From Thermomicrobiales bacterium (lineage in GTDB: Bacteria > Chloroflexota > Chloroflexia > Thermomicrobiales > CFX8), in NCBI GenBank assembly GCA_023954495.1, contig JAMLIA010000014.1, positions 1 to 57,256 on the forward strand: DNA of 57,256 nucleotides, read 5' to 3'. Positions within the stretch are counted from its first letter, which is position 1, and the number at the start of each line of letters is the position of its first letter. The position numbers and the translations under genes were made by a program. The notes beneath the pieces were generated by a model. The model was given only the letters and a program-made list of their open reading frames with translations, did not search any database and had not been told where the DNA came from. Positions 26,422 through 35,022 of the stretch are shown piece by piece.

Positions 26422-27150
26422 TCAGGCCGGGCGGCGCGCGCGGTGGATCGCGATCAGGCCAAGGCCGAAGGTGCGGTACTGGATGTCGGTGAATCCGGCC
26501 CGACGCATCGTCGCCGCCAGCTCCTTCGGGCTGGCGAACGCCGCCGCAGACTCCGGCAGGTACGAATAGGCGTCGCGATCCCCGGCGACCACCTGTCCGA
26601 GGATGCGCGCGACAACGCCGAATCCGGCGCTGAGGACGCGCCCGATGACGCCATCGCGTCGCGCCGCCTCCAGGCAAACGACTCGCCCGCCCGGAACCAG
26701 CACCCGCAGCATCTCGCTGAACGCCCGCTCCTGATCAACCACGTTGCGCACGAGGAAGCCGCTAGTGACGCAGTCGAACGACTCGTCGGCGAACGGCAGC
26801 GCCAGCGCATCGGCCACCGCGAAGCGCATGTTCGTGATGCCCTCGCGCTCGGCGCGCGCCTCGGCACCGGCCAGCATCTCCGGGACGAAGTCGGCGGCGA
26901 CGACTTCGGTCGCGCCGAGCCGCTGCAGCGCGAAGGCGATGTCGCCGGTGCCCGACCCGAGGTCGAGCGCGATCGCGCCAGTTGGGTTGGCCGCACGCGC
27001 CGTCACGCGCTTCCAGTAGCGGTGCCGACCGGCCGTCATCAGGTCGTTCAGCAGGTCGTAGCGCCCGGCGATGCGTGCGAACATCGAGCGCACGTAGGCG
27101 GCCTTTTGCTCGGGCGGCGGCAGGTGTGCTCCGGATTGCGTGGAAGACAT
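26422..27150 (-). CDS. ubiE: Demethylmenaquinone methyltransferase (UbiE/MenG family)
   Basis: 242 residues from the ATG at 27150. Features are YVRSMFARIAGRYDLLNDLMTAG near the N-terminus, the SAM motif ALDLGSGTGDIA, and the block DALALPFADESFDCVTSGFLVRNV, diagnostic of UbiE/MenG. It should methylate demethylmenaquinone in the last step of menaquinone synthesis. It lies 26 bases after menA on the same strand, which makes the assignment to menaquinone rather than ubiquinone likely. Confidence 0.92.
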   Translation of the reverse strand: MSSTQSGAHLPPPEQKAAYVRSMFARIAGRYDLLNDLMTAGRHRYWKRVTARAANPTGAIALDLGSGTGDIAFALQRLGATEVVAADFVPEMLAGAEARAEREGITNMRFAVADALALPFADESFDCVTSGFLVRNVVDQERAFSEMLRVLVPGGRVVCLEAARRDGVIGRVLSAGFGVVARILGQVVAGDRDAYSYLPESAAAFASPKELAATMRRAGFTDIQYRTFGLGLIAIHRARRPA

Positions 27151-27176
27151 GTTCGCGCGGTCTCCTGTTCGGAATC

Positions 27177-28070
27177 TCAGCCGATGGTCGCCAGTGCGAT
27201 CCCGACCGCGTAGAGGCAGCCGAGGACCAGGTGCAGACGGGCGATGCCTTTCACAGCGGGGTGCAATGCGGCCGGCACCGTCGTCGTCTGAAAACGCCGG
27301 ATGATGCCGGGCGCGAGTGGCAGGGAGAGCAGCGCCAGCAACGCAGTCCACGGCACGACGCCGGCGAACGCCGCCGTAACGATCACAACGTACGCCCCGC
27401 CCAGCAACGCCGCCAGTACGCCGATGCCAACACGCCGACCGGCGACGATGACGAGCGTACGGCGGCCCTTCGCCGCATCACCGACCATGTCGCGGATGTT
27501 GTTACCCAGCAGGATCGCGGCGACGAGGAACGACACCGGCAGGGCCGCAACAATGACCTGCGCAGTAATCGTCTCCATGTGGACATAATAGCCAAGTCCG
27601 ACGAGCAGCAGCCCCATCAGCACAAACACCTGCGCCTCACCGAACGGCGTCCAGGCGACCGCCTTTGGTCCACCGGAGTAGAGGAACGCGCCCAGCACCG
27701 ACACCGCGCCGACAGCCAGCAACCACGGCGTCACGGTGACGACGAGATATAGCCCACAGAGCAGCGCCAGCGCGAGCGTAACCAGCGCGCCGCGCAACAC
27801 AGCGCGGTCGGTCAGATGGCCAAACACGATGCTGCCGGAGTTGCCGACCGATTCGTGCGTATCGAGGCCACGATGGTAGTCCTCATACTCATTGAGCATG
27901 TTCGTCGCCGCCTGAATCAGGATCGAGCAAATGAGCATCGCCGCGAATCGATCGGCGTAGAATGTGCCGTCCCAGGCCGCCAGCGCCGCGCCAACCAGCA
28001 CCGGCACAGCGCCGGCCGTCAGCGTGAACGGGCGAATCAGCGGAAACCAGTTGGCGATGTGTTGACGCAC
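27177..28070 (-). CDS. menA: 1,4-dihydroxy-2-naphthoate polyprenyltransferase
   Basis: 297 residues with eight to nine membrane helices. The first prenyl-diphosphate-binding region is NMLNEYEDYHRGLDT and the second is NNIRDMVGDAAKGRRTL, as expected for MenA of the UbiA superfamily. It attaches the isoprenoid chain to dihydroxynaphthoate at the membrane; the downstream UbiE/MenG then methylates the product. Other men genes are not in the window. Confidence 0.93.
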   Translation of the reverse strand: MRQHIANWFPLIRPFTLTAGAVPVLVGAALAAWDGTFYADRFAAMLICSILIQAATNMLNEYEDYHRGLDTHESVGNSGSIVFGHLTDRAVLRGALVTLALALLCGLYLVVTVTPWLLAVGAVSVLGAFLYSGGPKAVAWTPFGEAQVFVLMGLLLVGLGYYVHMETITAQVIVAALPVSFLVAAILLGNNIRDMVGDAAKGRRTLVIVAGRRVGIGVLAALLGGAYVVIVTAAFAGVVPWTALLALLSLPLAPGIIRRFQTTTVPAALHPAVKGIARLHLVLGCLYAVGIALATIG

Positions 28071-28191
28071 TCGCGTGTCCCTTGTAGCGTGCTGCCACGA
28101 CAGGTCCGGCCGGCCGCGCGAGCGACCCCGACCTCCACCAGCGTAGAGTATGGCCCGTCGCGATCGTGAGTGGCGAGGAAGTGTGAGTTCA

Positions 28192-28893
28192 ATGGCGAGC
28201 GAGATCCTGCGCGAACAGCAGGACTATTACAACAAACGGTCGAGTGAATACGACGAGTGGTGGCTGCGGCAGGGGCGCTACGACCGCGGCGAGGATGAAA
28301 ACACCGTCTGGTTCGGCGAACAGGCGGAGGTTCGCGAGGCGTTCGCCGCACTGCCGTGGGCGGGCGATGTCGTCGAGCTGGCCGGCGGCACCGGCATCTG
28401 GACGCTCTGGCTCGCCCCGCGCGTTCGCCACATCACCGTGCTGGACGGCTCGCTGGAGATGATCGCGATCAATTCGGCGCGGCTGGAAGCGGAGGGTCAC
28501 ACTGGCCGCGTGTCGTATCGCCAGGTTGATTTGTTCAACTGGCACCCGGAGCGCCAATACGACGGCCTGTTCGTCGGCTACTTCCTCTCGCACGTCCCGG
28601 AAGCGATGTTCGACGAGTTCCTGGGCAAGCTCGCCGCAGCGCTGAAGCCGGGCGGCTACTTTGCGATGATTGACGGACGTCGAGACGAGCGCTCATCGTC
28701 GCCGGACCAGCCACCGCCGCCCCCGGAGACGGAGGTGATGACGCGCCGCCTGAACAGCGGCGAGACCTTCCAGATCATCAAACGCTACGACGAGCCGGAA
28801 CCGTTCACCACAGCGCTGGATCAGGTCGGCATCGACGCCGATGTGCGCACGACCGCGACGCACTTCATCTATGCCACCGGTCGCAAGCGCTAG
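28192..28893 (+). CDS. Class I SAM methyltransferase
   Basis: 233 residues from the ATG at 28192; a GTG three codons earlier with GAGGA just upstream is an alternative start. After QQDYYNKRSSEYDEWWL comes motif I DVVELAGGTGIWTLWLA, then the acidic position in VLDGSLEMIAINSARL and FVGYFLSHVPEAMFDEFL. GGTGIW replaces the common GxGxG. The central insert SSSPDQPPPPPETEV is a flexible loop. It is divergent from menA by 121 bases; a substrate is not indicated. Confidence 0.78.
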   Translation: MASEILREQQDYYNKRSSEYDEWWLRQGRYDRGEDENTVWFGEQAEVREAFAALPWAGDVVELAGGTGIWTLWLAPRVRHITVLDGSLEMIAINSARLEAEGHTGRVSYRQVDLFNWHPERQYDGLFVGYFLSHVPEAMFDEFLGKLAAALKPGGYFAMIDGRRDERSSSPDQPPPPPETEVMTRRLNSGETFQIIKRYDEPEPFTTALDQVGIDADVRTTATHFIYATGRKR

Positions 28894-29046
28894 CCACTAT
28901 CGCTCCTTTCATAACAGGAGTATGCTGGCGACAGACGCATCATTGGCATGAGAAGAGAACGCGAGAAAGGGGAGAGCGGCTCAATTCATTGACCATAGTC
29001 TTGCCTTGCATCACACACCTGCACACATCCGAAGGAGAGGCAGACC

Positions 29047-29550
29047 ATGACCACCACCGCCAGGCAGGGCGACCTCGCCCTCCTGAACGACACGATCGCC
29101 CAGCAGCTCCTCCAGTCGCTGAACCCAGCCCGTCTCGCCTACATCTGGCACGACGGCACACCTCGCGTGACGCCGATCTGGTTCCACTGGGACGGCGAGA
29201 CCATAGCAGTCGCCGGCCCGCCCGACGCCCCGAAGCTTGAGGCCATCCGCGCCCACCCACAGGTCGCACTGACGATCGACGATGCATCCAGCTGGCCGTA
29301 CCGCGTACTGTCAATCCGCGGGACCGCAACCGTGGACCTCGTCGACGGCGTCGCGCCGGAGTACGACGCCGCTGCCCGGCGCTATTTCGGCGAAGAGCAG
29401 GGCAGCGGCTGGGTTCAGATGATCACCCAGATGATGTCGCAAACTGGCCGCGTGCGCATTCAGCCAACCTGGGTTGGTATCCTCGATTTCGAAGCGCGCT
29501 TCCCCGAAGCCATCGCCCGACGCATGCCACAACCGGGAGCGGAAGCATGA
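29047..29550 (+). CDS. PPOX-class flavin/F420-dependent oxidoreductase fold protein
   Basis: 167 residues; ATG with a GAAGGAGAGG ribosome site. The beta-barrel pattern LNPARLAYIWHDGTPRVTPIWFHWDGETI, then PKLEAIRAHPQVALTIDD and the VLSIRGTATV strand, fits the pyridoxamine-5'-phosphate-oxidase-like family, whose actinobacterial and Chloroflexota members often bind FMN, F420 or heme. The cofactor cannot be chosen from sequence alone. It overlaps the next gene by 4 bases (ATGA). Confidence 0.82.
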   Translation: MTTTARQGDLALLNDTIAQQLLQSLNPARLAYIWHDGTPRVTPIWFHWDGETIAVAGPPDAPKLEAIRAHPQVALTIDDASSWPYRVLSIRGTATVDLVDGVAPEYDAAARRYFGEEQGSGWVQMITQMMSQTGRVRIQPTWVGILDFEARFPEAIARRMPQPGAEA

Positions 29551-29906
29551 GCGACGAGACCAGCGCAGCAACCCTCGCGACGATCGAGCGCTTCAACGAA
29601 GCGTTCAACCGCCACGATGTTGACGCCGTGATGGCGCTGTTCACCGACGATTGCATCTTCGAGAACACGTCGCCGACACCGGACGGCGAGCGCTATGTCG
29701 GGCAGGACGCTGTGCGCGCATTCTGGGAGCAGTTCTTCGCCTCGTCCCCGCAGGCGCACTTCACCGCCGAAGACATCTTCGCCGGCGGCGATCGCGCCTG
29801 CGTCCGCTGGCGCTACGACTGGGGCGCTGGCCACGTGCGCGGCGTCGACGTCTTCCGCGTCGTCGATGGCCGCGTCTCCGAGAAGCTGGCCTACGTCAAG
29901 GGTTAG
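29547..29906 (+). CDS. SnoaL-like/NTF2-fold protein
   Basis: 119 residues, ATG overlapping the upstream stop. The pattern ATIERFNEAFNRHDVDAVMALFTDDCIFEN, GQDAVRAFWEQFF and a final VRGVDVFRVVDGRVSEKLAYVKG is typical of SnoaL-like cystatin/NTF2-fold proteins, a single cone-shaped domain that binds or isomerises small molecules. Coupling to the PPOX-fold gene suggests a shared small-molecule pathway. A palindromic repeat follows. Confidence 0.85.
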   Translation: MSDETSAATLATIERFNEAFNRHDVDAVMALFTDDCIFENTSPTPDGERYVGQDAVRAFWEQFFASSPQAHFTAEDIFAGGDRACVRWRYDWGAGHVRGVDVFRVVDGRVSEKLAYVKG

Positions 29907-29950
29907 ATGCGCAGCCTGTCGCTTTCATTTCACGCCCAGGGTTAACGGCT

Positions 29951-30165
29951 CAGCCGAGAGATCTCTTCTCTGTTGGACTGCGTCCGGCGGGTGGGAGATC
30001 TCTCACTGCGGTTCGAGATGACAGGACAAGTAGGAGGTTGCCAAACCAGGTGCTCGTCATTGCCGGCAATGGTGAGCACAGCGACCCGACAGCCACCCAC
30101 GTCCTCTGTCATTTCAAGGCCGCAGCAGAGAAATCTCCCACCCGTCCGACATAGCCCCACGCAGA
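29951..30165. repeat. Palindromic dispersed repeat family A, copy 2
   Basis: Homologous to the element at 25231-25466. The left half ends GGTTCGAGATGACAGGACAAG and contains GGGTGGGAGATCTCTCACTGC; the right half begins CTGTCATTTCAAGG and contains AATCTCCCACCCGTCCGACA, pairing with the left half across a spacer of about 80 bases. The spacer holds its own palindrome ATTGCCGGCAAT (30059-30070), matched by ATTGCTGGCAT in copy 1. It lies after the SnoaL-like gene, in a 563-base gap. Confidence 0.78.
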
Positions 30166-30469
30166 AGAGCGTCCTCGCATGCGCGCTCAATAGCTTGACG
30201 CAGTGTTTTTGTCAGGCGAGTGAGCCGCCGCCGATACTTTCGTAGGGACAGCGCTGGCGCTGGCAGACTGAGCGCCGCCACCTACGTACTATGCGCAATC
30301 ACCATGACATAAACAATCCGACAGAAATACGTAACGTGTGCATTCTAGACTTGCGAAACGCGTAATACATTCACGTACTCTATACGATTTGAAACAATCC
30401 TTGTGCTCCTAGTCTTTGAAGTGCGGGGGATTCCCGCACAGCGAAGCAGCGAAAGACAGGAGCACCACA
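30166..30469. other. AT-richer untranslated stretch before the anchored repeat-motif gene
   Basis: This roughly 300-base region contains no convincing gene. It looks clearly less GC-rich than its surroundings between about 30300 and 30410 (ATAAACAATCC, TAATACATTCACG, CTCTATACGATTT). A TTGCGA at 30351 and TATACG at 30381 are promoter-like but too far apart. An AGACAGGAGC ribosome site immediately precedes the next gene. Confidence 0.4.
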
Positions 30470-31132
30470 ATGGCAACTCGATCGACGGCAAACCACCCGG
30501 TGCAAGGCGGCTTCCACGATCTCGGAATCCTTGCAGCAATCGTCGTCACGTTCCTGATCGGCATGGCGCTCGGCAATGCCGTCCGACCCGTCAGCATCTC
30601 GAGCTGGTTTGATGATGACTCCGCCACCGTCAGCACAACCAAGCCCATTGCGGCACACGTACCGGACCTGGCTGGCGAGGGCGTCATTCAGGCGCAGCAG
30701 GAAGGCGTTGCCGCCGTCCAGTCGCAGCCCATCGAACGTCGCCAGGGGCCGGCTGCACTCGATGACGACCCGATCGTCGCCCACACGCCAGAGTTCGCCG
30801 GTGAGGGTATTCTCCAGGCGCAGCGTGAGGGCGTCGCCGCTCCACTGCCAATGGACAGCTACGAAGCGAAGCTGCAGCGCCAGCAGAAGCTCTACACGGA
30901 CAACGGTCAACTCTATCCGCCGGTCGTAACGACCAATGCCACGGATACGGCGGCCCCGTTCAGCGACCCAATGTTCATGAACCAGAACCTCTACCTGCCG
31001 GGAACAACGACGACCGCGACGGAGAATTCCGTTTCGCCACATGACTTCCGCTTCATTGAGGAAAACGTCTATCTGCCAACGTCAGGCTCGGTGAATGCCG
31101 GAGGCGGGCGATTGACCGGACAACTCCGCTAG
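30470..31132 (+). CDS. Membrane-anchored protein with duplicated AHxPxxAGEGxxQAQxEGVAA motif, unknown function
   Basis: 220 residues; ATG with AGGAG nine bases upstream. One membrane helix at residues about 18-36 follows a short N-terminus, so the rest is likely outside the cell. Residues 60-82 and 102-124 are two copies of a 23-residue motif (AHVPDLAGEGVIQAQQEGVA and AHTPEFAGEGILQAQREGVA). Near the C-terminus a second pair occurs, MNQNLYLPG and IEENVYLPT. The region between is polar and low in Cys. No known family was recognised. It stands alone between an AT-rich leader and a strong hairpin. Confidence 0.75.
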   Translation: MATRSTANHPVQGGFHDLGILAAIVVTFLIGMALGNAVRPVSISSWFDDDSATVSTTKPIAAHVPDLAGEGVIQAQQEGVAAVQSQPIERRQGPAALDDDPIVAHTPEFAGEGILQAQREGVAAPLPMDSYEAKLQRQQKLYTDNGQLYPPVVTTNATDTAAPFSDPMFMNQNLYLPGTTTTATENSVSPHDFRFIEENVYLPTSGSVNAGGGRLTGQLR

Positions 31133-31174
31133 TCATCGTCAGACTCGGGGCAACGACGGCCCAAGATTCACCAG

Positions 31175-31208
31175 AAGCGCCGACGATCAACGACGATCGT
31201 CGGCGCTT
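31175..31208 (+). terminator. Strong intrinsic-type hairpin
   Basis: Perfect 14-bp stem AAGCGCCGACGATC / GATCGTCGGCGCTT with a 6-base loop, 42 bases after the stop of the anchored protein gene, followed by GTGCTTGTTGACTTTC, moderately T-rich. It probably ends that transcript and separates it from the OsmC gene. Confidence 0.75.
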
Positions 31209-31313
31209 GTGCTTGTTGACTTTCACAACGCTTGCGTTGCGAATCGTCGGATTGTTCGATACCCTGCCCATAGCGAAGACGCGTTTGAATGACCCGACAT
31301 AAGGAGGACTGGG

Positions 31314-31751
31314 ATGGCCGGAGCTACCAAGACCGCAAATGTCAGCTGGAGCGGCAGCCTGATGGATGGCAAGGGCACCATCAACAGCGTCGGCAGCGGC
31401 GCGATCTCGAATCTCGGCGTGACCTGGAAGAACCGCGCCGAGGCCGAGGAGGGCACCAGCCCCGAGGAGCTGATCGCCGCCGCCAACGCCGCCTGCTTCG
31501 CGATGGCTCTCTCGGCCGGCCTGGCCGGTGGCGGCCACGCGCCGGAGAAGCTCGACGTCACCGCGAAGTGCACCTTCTCGCTCGATGGCGGACCGAAGAT
31601 CACGACGATGGATCTGCACGTCGTCGGCACCGTCCCCGGCATGAGCGCCGAGGAGTTCAAGGCGGCCGCCGACGGCGCAGGTGTTAACTGCCCGGTGTCC
31701 AGCGCACTCAAGGGCAACGTGACGTTCAACGTCACCGCCGAGCTCGCCTAG
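31314..31751 (+). CDS. OsmC-family peroxiredoxin
   Basis: 145 residues; ATG with an AAGGAGG ribosome site. The two catalytic cysteines are in NAACFAMAL (Cys61) and NCPVSSAL (Cys126), the arrangement of OsmC/Ohr thiol peroxidases that reduce organic hydroperoxides. GTSPEELIAAANAACFAMAL is a family hallmark and the spacing fits OsmC. It is a single-gene unit bounded by hairpins. Confidence 0.93.
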   Translation: MAGATKTANVSWSGSLMDGKGTINSVGSGAISNLGVTWKNRAEAEEGTSPEELIAAANAACFAMALSAGLAGGGHAPEKLDVTAKCTFSLDGGPKITTMDLHVVGTVPGMSAEEFKAAADGAGVNCPVSSALKGNVTFNVTAELA

Positions 31752-31758
31752 CAATTTC

Positions 31759-31790
31759 ACGGAGGGCGATCCGCTCGGGCCGCCCTCCGT
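31759..31790 (+). terminator. Hairpin terminator after osmC-type gene
   Basis: Perfect 10-bp stem ACGGAGGGCG / CGCCCTCCGT with a 12-base loop starts 8 bases after the stop codon and is followed by a pyrimidine-rich run. It fits a terminator in a GC-rich genome. Confidence 0.65.
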
Positions 31791-31898
31791 CCCTCCCGCC
31801 CGTTCTCATCTTCCTCACCACACCCGATTGTCCGCAGGTATCGGCTATCATCGCGCCGACCAATCGTGGGCATCTGATGGATGAAGTGGGCGAACGCC

Positions 31899-33635
31899 AT
31901 GACACAACCAAACTTCACAGAATTGCATTACCTTGCGACGTCCGCCGAGTGGCGTCCCGATCGCTACTACACCTGGGATCTGCTCACTGAGCTGCTGAAC
32001 GAGTGGGTCAGCGCATATCCCAATCTGGCAACCTGCTCCAGCATCGGCCGCAGTGGGGAGGGTCGCGACATCTGGGTCGTCACGCTGACCAATCAGGCGA
32101 CCGGCCCCGATCTGGAGAAGCCTGCCTACTACATCGACGCCAACATCCACGCCGCCGAGGTCATGACGTCGTCGGTCGCGCTGGCAACGATCCACTATTT
32201 GCTGACCCGCTACGACTCCGACCCGGTCGTCCGTCGGCTACTGGATGACACGGCGCTCTACGTCATCCCGCGCATTGCCGTCGACGGTAGCGACCAGTTC
32301 CTGACCAGCAGCGCCGCCGAGCGCTCGGTCGCCCGACCATTCCCTCATGGCCTGCCCGACTCCACCTGGGACGGGTTGCAACCGCAGGATATCGACGGCG
32401 ACGGGCTGATCGGCTCGATGCGGATCAAGGACCCGTCCGGGCCGTGGAAGATCTCGGCGCGCGACGACCGCATCATGCGACCACGCAAGCCGAGCGAATA
32501 CGGCGGTGAGTACTACTTCGTGCTACCGGAGGGGTTCATTCGCAACTGGAAGGGCGGCGCGATCAACCTCGCGCCGTCGCAGTCAGCACTCGACTTCAAC
32601 CGCAACTTTCCAGCCGACTGGCAGCCGCACTGGCAGCAGCCAGGCTCAGGTCCGCACCCGCTCAGCGAGCCAGAGACGCAAGCGGTCGCCGACTTCCTGC
32701 AATCACACCCCAACATCCACGGCGCACAACTGCACCACACCGCCGCCGGCATGATCCTGCGCGCCTCCGCGAACTACGCCGACGACCAGATCCCGCGCTT
32801 CGACCGCCGCGCCTACGACGCGATCGGCGCGATGGGCGAGGCAACCACCGGCTTCCGCTGTTACTCGCCATTCCACAGCAACCCATACCAGCCCGGCAAG
32901 CCATCCTATGGCGTCGAAAGCGACTGGCTCTACGACCACCTCGGCATCCTGTCGTTCATGACCGAGCTCTGGGGCCTCGCCCACCGCGCCGGTGTCCGCA
33001 GCGACAACTTCCTCGACCTGGAGGAGAAGCGCACCGTGGAGCAGGACCTGCAGATCCTGCGCTTGCTCGACGAGGAAGCTGATGGACGTGGCGTGGCGGC
33101 CTGGAAACCCTTCGACCACCCACAGCTCGGCCCGGTTGAGCTGGGGGGCCTCGAAGTGAAATTCGGGCTGATGAACCCGCCCGGGCCACTGCTGGCCGAG
33201 GAGATGGAACGCGCCGTGCCGTTCGCCATCGAAGCGATGGGCACCGCACCACGCCTGCGCGTCATCGACGCCGGAGCCGAGCAGGTCGCGCCGGGCACGT
33301 ACCGCGTCTGGCTGACGATCGGCAACGACGGCTTCCTGCCGACCTGCGGCAGCGAACGCCACCGCACCTCCGGCGCAGGACGTCCGCTGCTCGTCGAGCT
33401 CGCGCTGCCAGACGGAGCGGCGTTGCTGCCGGGCAGCCCACCTGCCGCCCAGGAGCGCGAGCACCTCGCCGGGCGTGTCAGCCAGTACACCAGCCTGCAC
33501 CTCGGCGGTGGCTACCCAAACATGAGCCGCGATCACATCGAATGGCTCGTCACCGCGCCCAAAGGCACAACGCTCGCCATCACCGCCCGCGCCGAAAAGG
33601 CCGGCGTCTGCCGCACCACGGTTGTCGTTGGCTAG
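31899..33635 (+). CDS. M14 family zinc carboxypeptidase
   Basis: 578 residues from the ATG at 31899 (an ATG six codons earlier is possible). Zinc ligands are in NIHAAEVMTSS (His84, Glu87) and the later QLHHTAAG His; the catalytic Glu is in LSFMTELWG. SIGRSGEGRDIWVVTLTN and LNRNFP-like DFNRNFPADW are M14 landmarks. The C-terminal region of about 170 residues after the catalytic domain is beta-rich and of unclear role. No signal peptide is seen, so it may act in the cytosol on peptides or amino-acid conjugates. A palindromic repeat follows. Confidence 0.88.
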   Translation: MTQPNFTELHYLATSAEWRPDRYYTWDLLTELLNEWVSAYPNLATCSSIGRSGEGRDIWVVTLTNQATGPDLEKPAYYIDANIHAAEVMTSSVALATIHYLLTRYDSDPVVRRLLDDTALYVIPRIAVDGSDQFLTSSAAERSVARPFPHGLPDSTWDGLQPQDIDGDGLIGSMRIKDPSGPWKISARDDRIMRPRKPSEYGGEYYFVLPEGFIRNWKGGAINLAPSQSALDFNRNFPADWQPHWQQPGSGPHPLSEPETQAVADFLQSHPNIHGAQLHHTAAGMILRASANYADDQIPRFDRRAYDAIGAMGEATTGFRCYSPFHSNPYQPGKPSYGVESDWLYDHLGILSFMTELWGLAHRAGVRSDNFLDLEEKRTVEQDLQILRLLDEEADGRGVAAWKPFDHPQLGPVELGGLEVKFGLMNPPGPLLAEEMERAVPFAIEAMGTAPRLRVIDAGAEQVAPGTYRVWLTIGNDGFLPTCGSERHRTSGAGRPLLVELALPDGAALLPGSPPAAQEREHLAGRVSQYTSLHLGGGYPNMSRDHIEWLVTAPKGTTLAITARAEKAGVCRTTVVVG

Positions 33636-33658
33636 AGAGACGGCCGCGAACCCCGTAC

Positions 33659-33959
33659 GGACAGGACCTGGCCTGTCCTCGCCGTGAGGCGACTCTCCCG
33701 CGTCGAATGCTCGTGTCTCGGCGCATCGCCACCGCGTCACCCTGGTACCGGGGCGTATCGCATACGCCCGTTTGGCCGACTGATCCGAACCGATCGGCAG
33801 CCACGATGTCCGGGTGCATCTGCTAGCTGGTCGTGTTTCTGGCCGGGCGTATGCGATACGCCCCTACATTTTGGGGCCGATGCGGTGGTGATACACCGAG
33901 CCCCCCCACCAACCAGGTGCAAGGTCGCCTCACGGCGAAGGACAGGCCGGGTCCTGTCC
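33659..33959. repeat. Nested-palindrome repeat family B, copy 1
   Basis: About 300 bases filling the gap between convergent genes. Outer arms of about 35 bases at 33659-33693 and 33924-33959 pair almost perfectly, including GGACAGGACCTGGCCTGTCC and its complement. Inner arms at 33750-33770 and 33844-33864 pair over 21 bases; each is itself palindromic around GGGCGTATCGCATACGCCC. The same inner units recur at about 42.3 kb. There is no coding capacity or transposase, so it is a non-autonomous or structural repeat. Confidence 0.85.
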
Positions 33960-34003
33960 GAACCCATTGGCGGCCGTGCTCCACTTCGTATCGCCCCATT
34001 TGC

Positions 34004-34930
34004 CTACTTGAACTGCGGCATCACGTCGCTGATGAAGACCTCAAGGGCGGCCCAGTCCACCGGCGGGCGGAAGGCGATGTTGAGGGCGGTGACGCCGACC
34101 TCCTGATACTTCGCGATGCGCTCTGCAACTTCGGCCGGGCTGCCGGAGAGTTGGCCGGACGGCGTCTGATGCGGCGTCTTGCGCTTCATCTCTTCCTCGG
34201 CGGCACGCATGACCTCGGGGTCGTCTGACGCGGCCATGAAGAACCCAAGCTGCGTCGCCATCTTGATCTCCGCCGGGTCACGCCCTTCCTTCTCGCACCA
34301 GTTGGCCAGCACCTCGGCCTTGTGCTTGAACGCGCCGGGACCGACGTAGGGAATGTTCCAGCCATCGGCGTAGCGCGCTGCGATGCGGGCCGTTCGCTTC
34401 TCACCCAGGCCGCCGATCCAGAGCGGGATCGTGCCGTTCACTGGCCGTGGGTTGATGTAGGCGTTGGTGAAGTCAAAGTGAGCGCCGTGGTGATCGGTCA
34501 CTTCCTCGTTGAGGAAGCTGCGCATGACCTGCATGCCCTCTTCGACCAGATCAAGCCGTTCCTTCGGCGAACCGAACTCGTAGTTGAACGCCTCGAACTC
34601 CGGCACGTGCCAACCGGCACCGAGCCCGAACTCGAACCGGCCGCCGGAGAGATGGTCGATCGTCACCGCGGACTTCGCCAGCAGGCCGAGATTGCGGAAC
34701 TGCGTCGCGAAGACCATGCAGCCAAGCTGGAGATTCTTCGTCTCCGACGCCAGCGCGCCGAGCAGCGCGACAGCTTCGAAGTGCGGGTCGGCATCACTCG
34801 TCGCGCAGTAGAAGTGATCCCAGATCGAGAGCCAGCCGAAGCCGTTCTCGTCCGCCAGCGTCCAGAGCCGCCGCATATCATCGATTGAGATGTTCTGCTG
34901 CCCGACATGAATTCCGAAGGTAAGTCCCAC
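34004..34930 (-). CDS. LLM-class (F420-dependent type) oxidoreductase
   Basis: 308 residues from a GTG with GGAGAGGA seven bases upstream. The luciferase-like pattern is clear: WTLADENGFGWLSIWDHF, LGCMVFATQFRNLGLLAKSAVTIDHLSGGRFEFGLGAGWH and IPLWIGGLGEKRTARIAARYADGWN. The size and GLGAGWH motif are usual for F420-dependent enzymes, though an FMN-dependent one is possible. The electron donor system is not in the window. It is preceded on the same strand by the DinB-fold gene. Confidence 0.88.
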   Translation of the reverse strand: MGLTFGIHVGQQNISIDDMRRLWTLADENGFGWLSIWDHFYCATSDADPHFEAVALLGALASETKNLQLGCMVFATQFRNLGLLAKSAVTIDHLSGGRFEFGLGAGWHVPEFEAFNYEFGSPKERLDLVEEGMQVMRSFLNEEVTDHHGAHFDFTNAYINPRPVNGTIPLWIGGLGEKRTARIAARYADGWNIPYVGPGAFKHKAEVLANWCEKEGRDPAEIKMATQLGFFMAASDDPEVMRAAEEEMKRKTPHQTPSGQLSGSPAEVAERIAKYQEVGVTALNIAFRPPVDWAALEVFISDVMPQFK

Positions 34931-35022
34931 AGGCCGATCCTCTCCATATCACGTCCATCGTTCGGGCATCGTAGCCGCGTCGGTGCCGATGTCAACGCCA
35001 GCAGCGCGCAGCCACCAGCGGG

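Noticed and set aside
25231-30165. CRISPR array
   Set aside because: The repeats are large, palindromic and only two; there are no regularly spaced short units with unique spacers.
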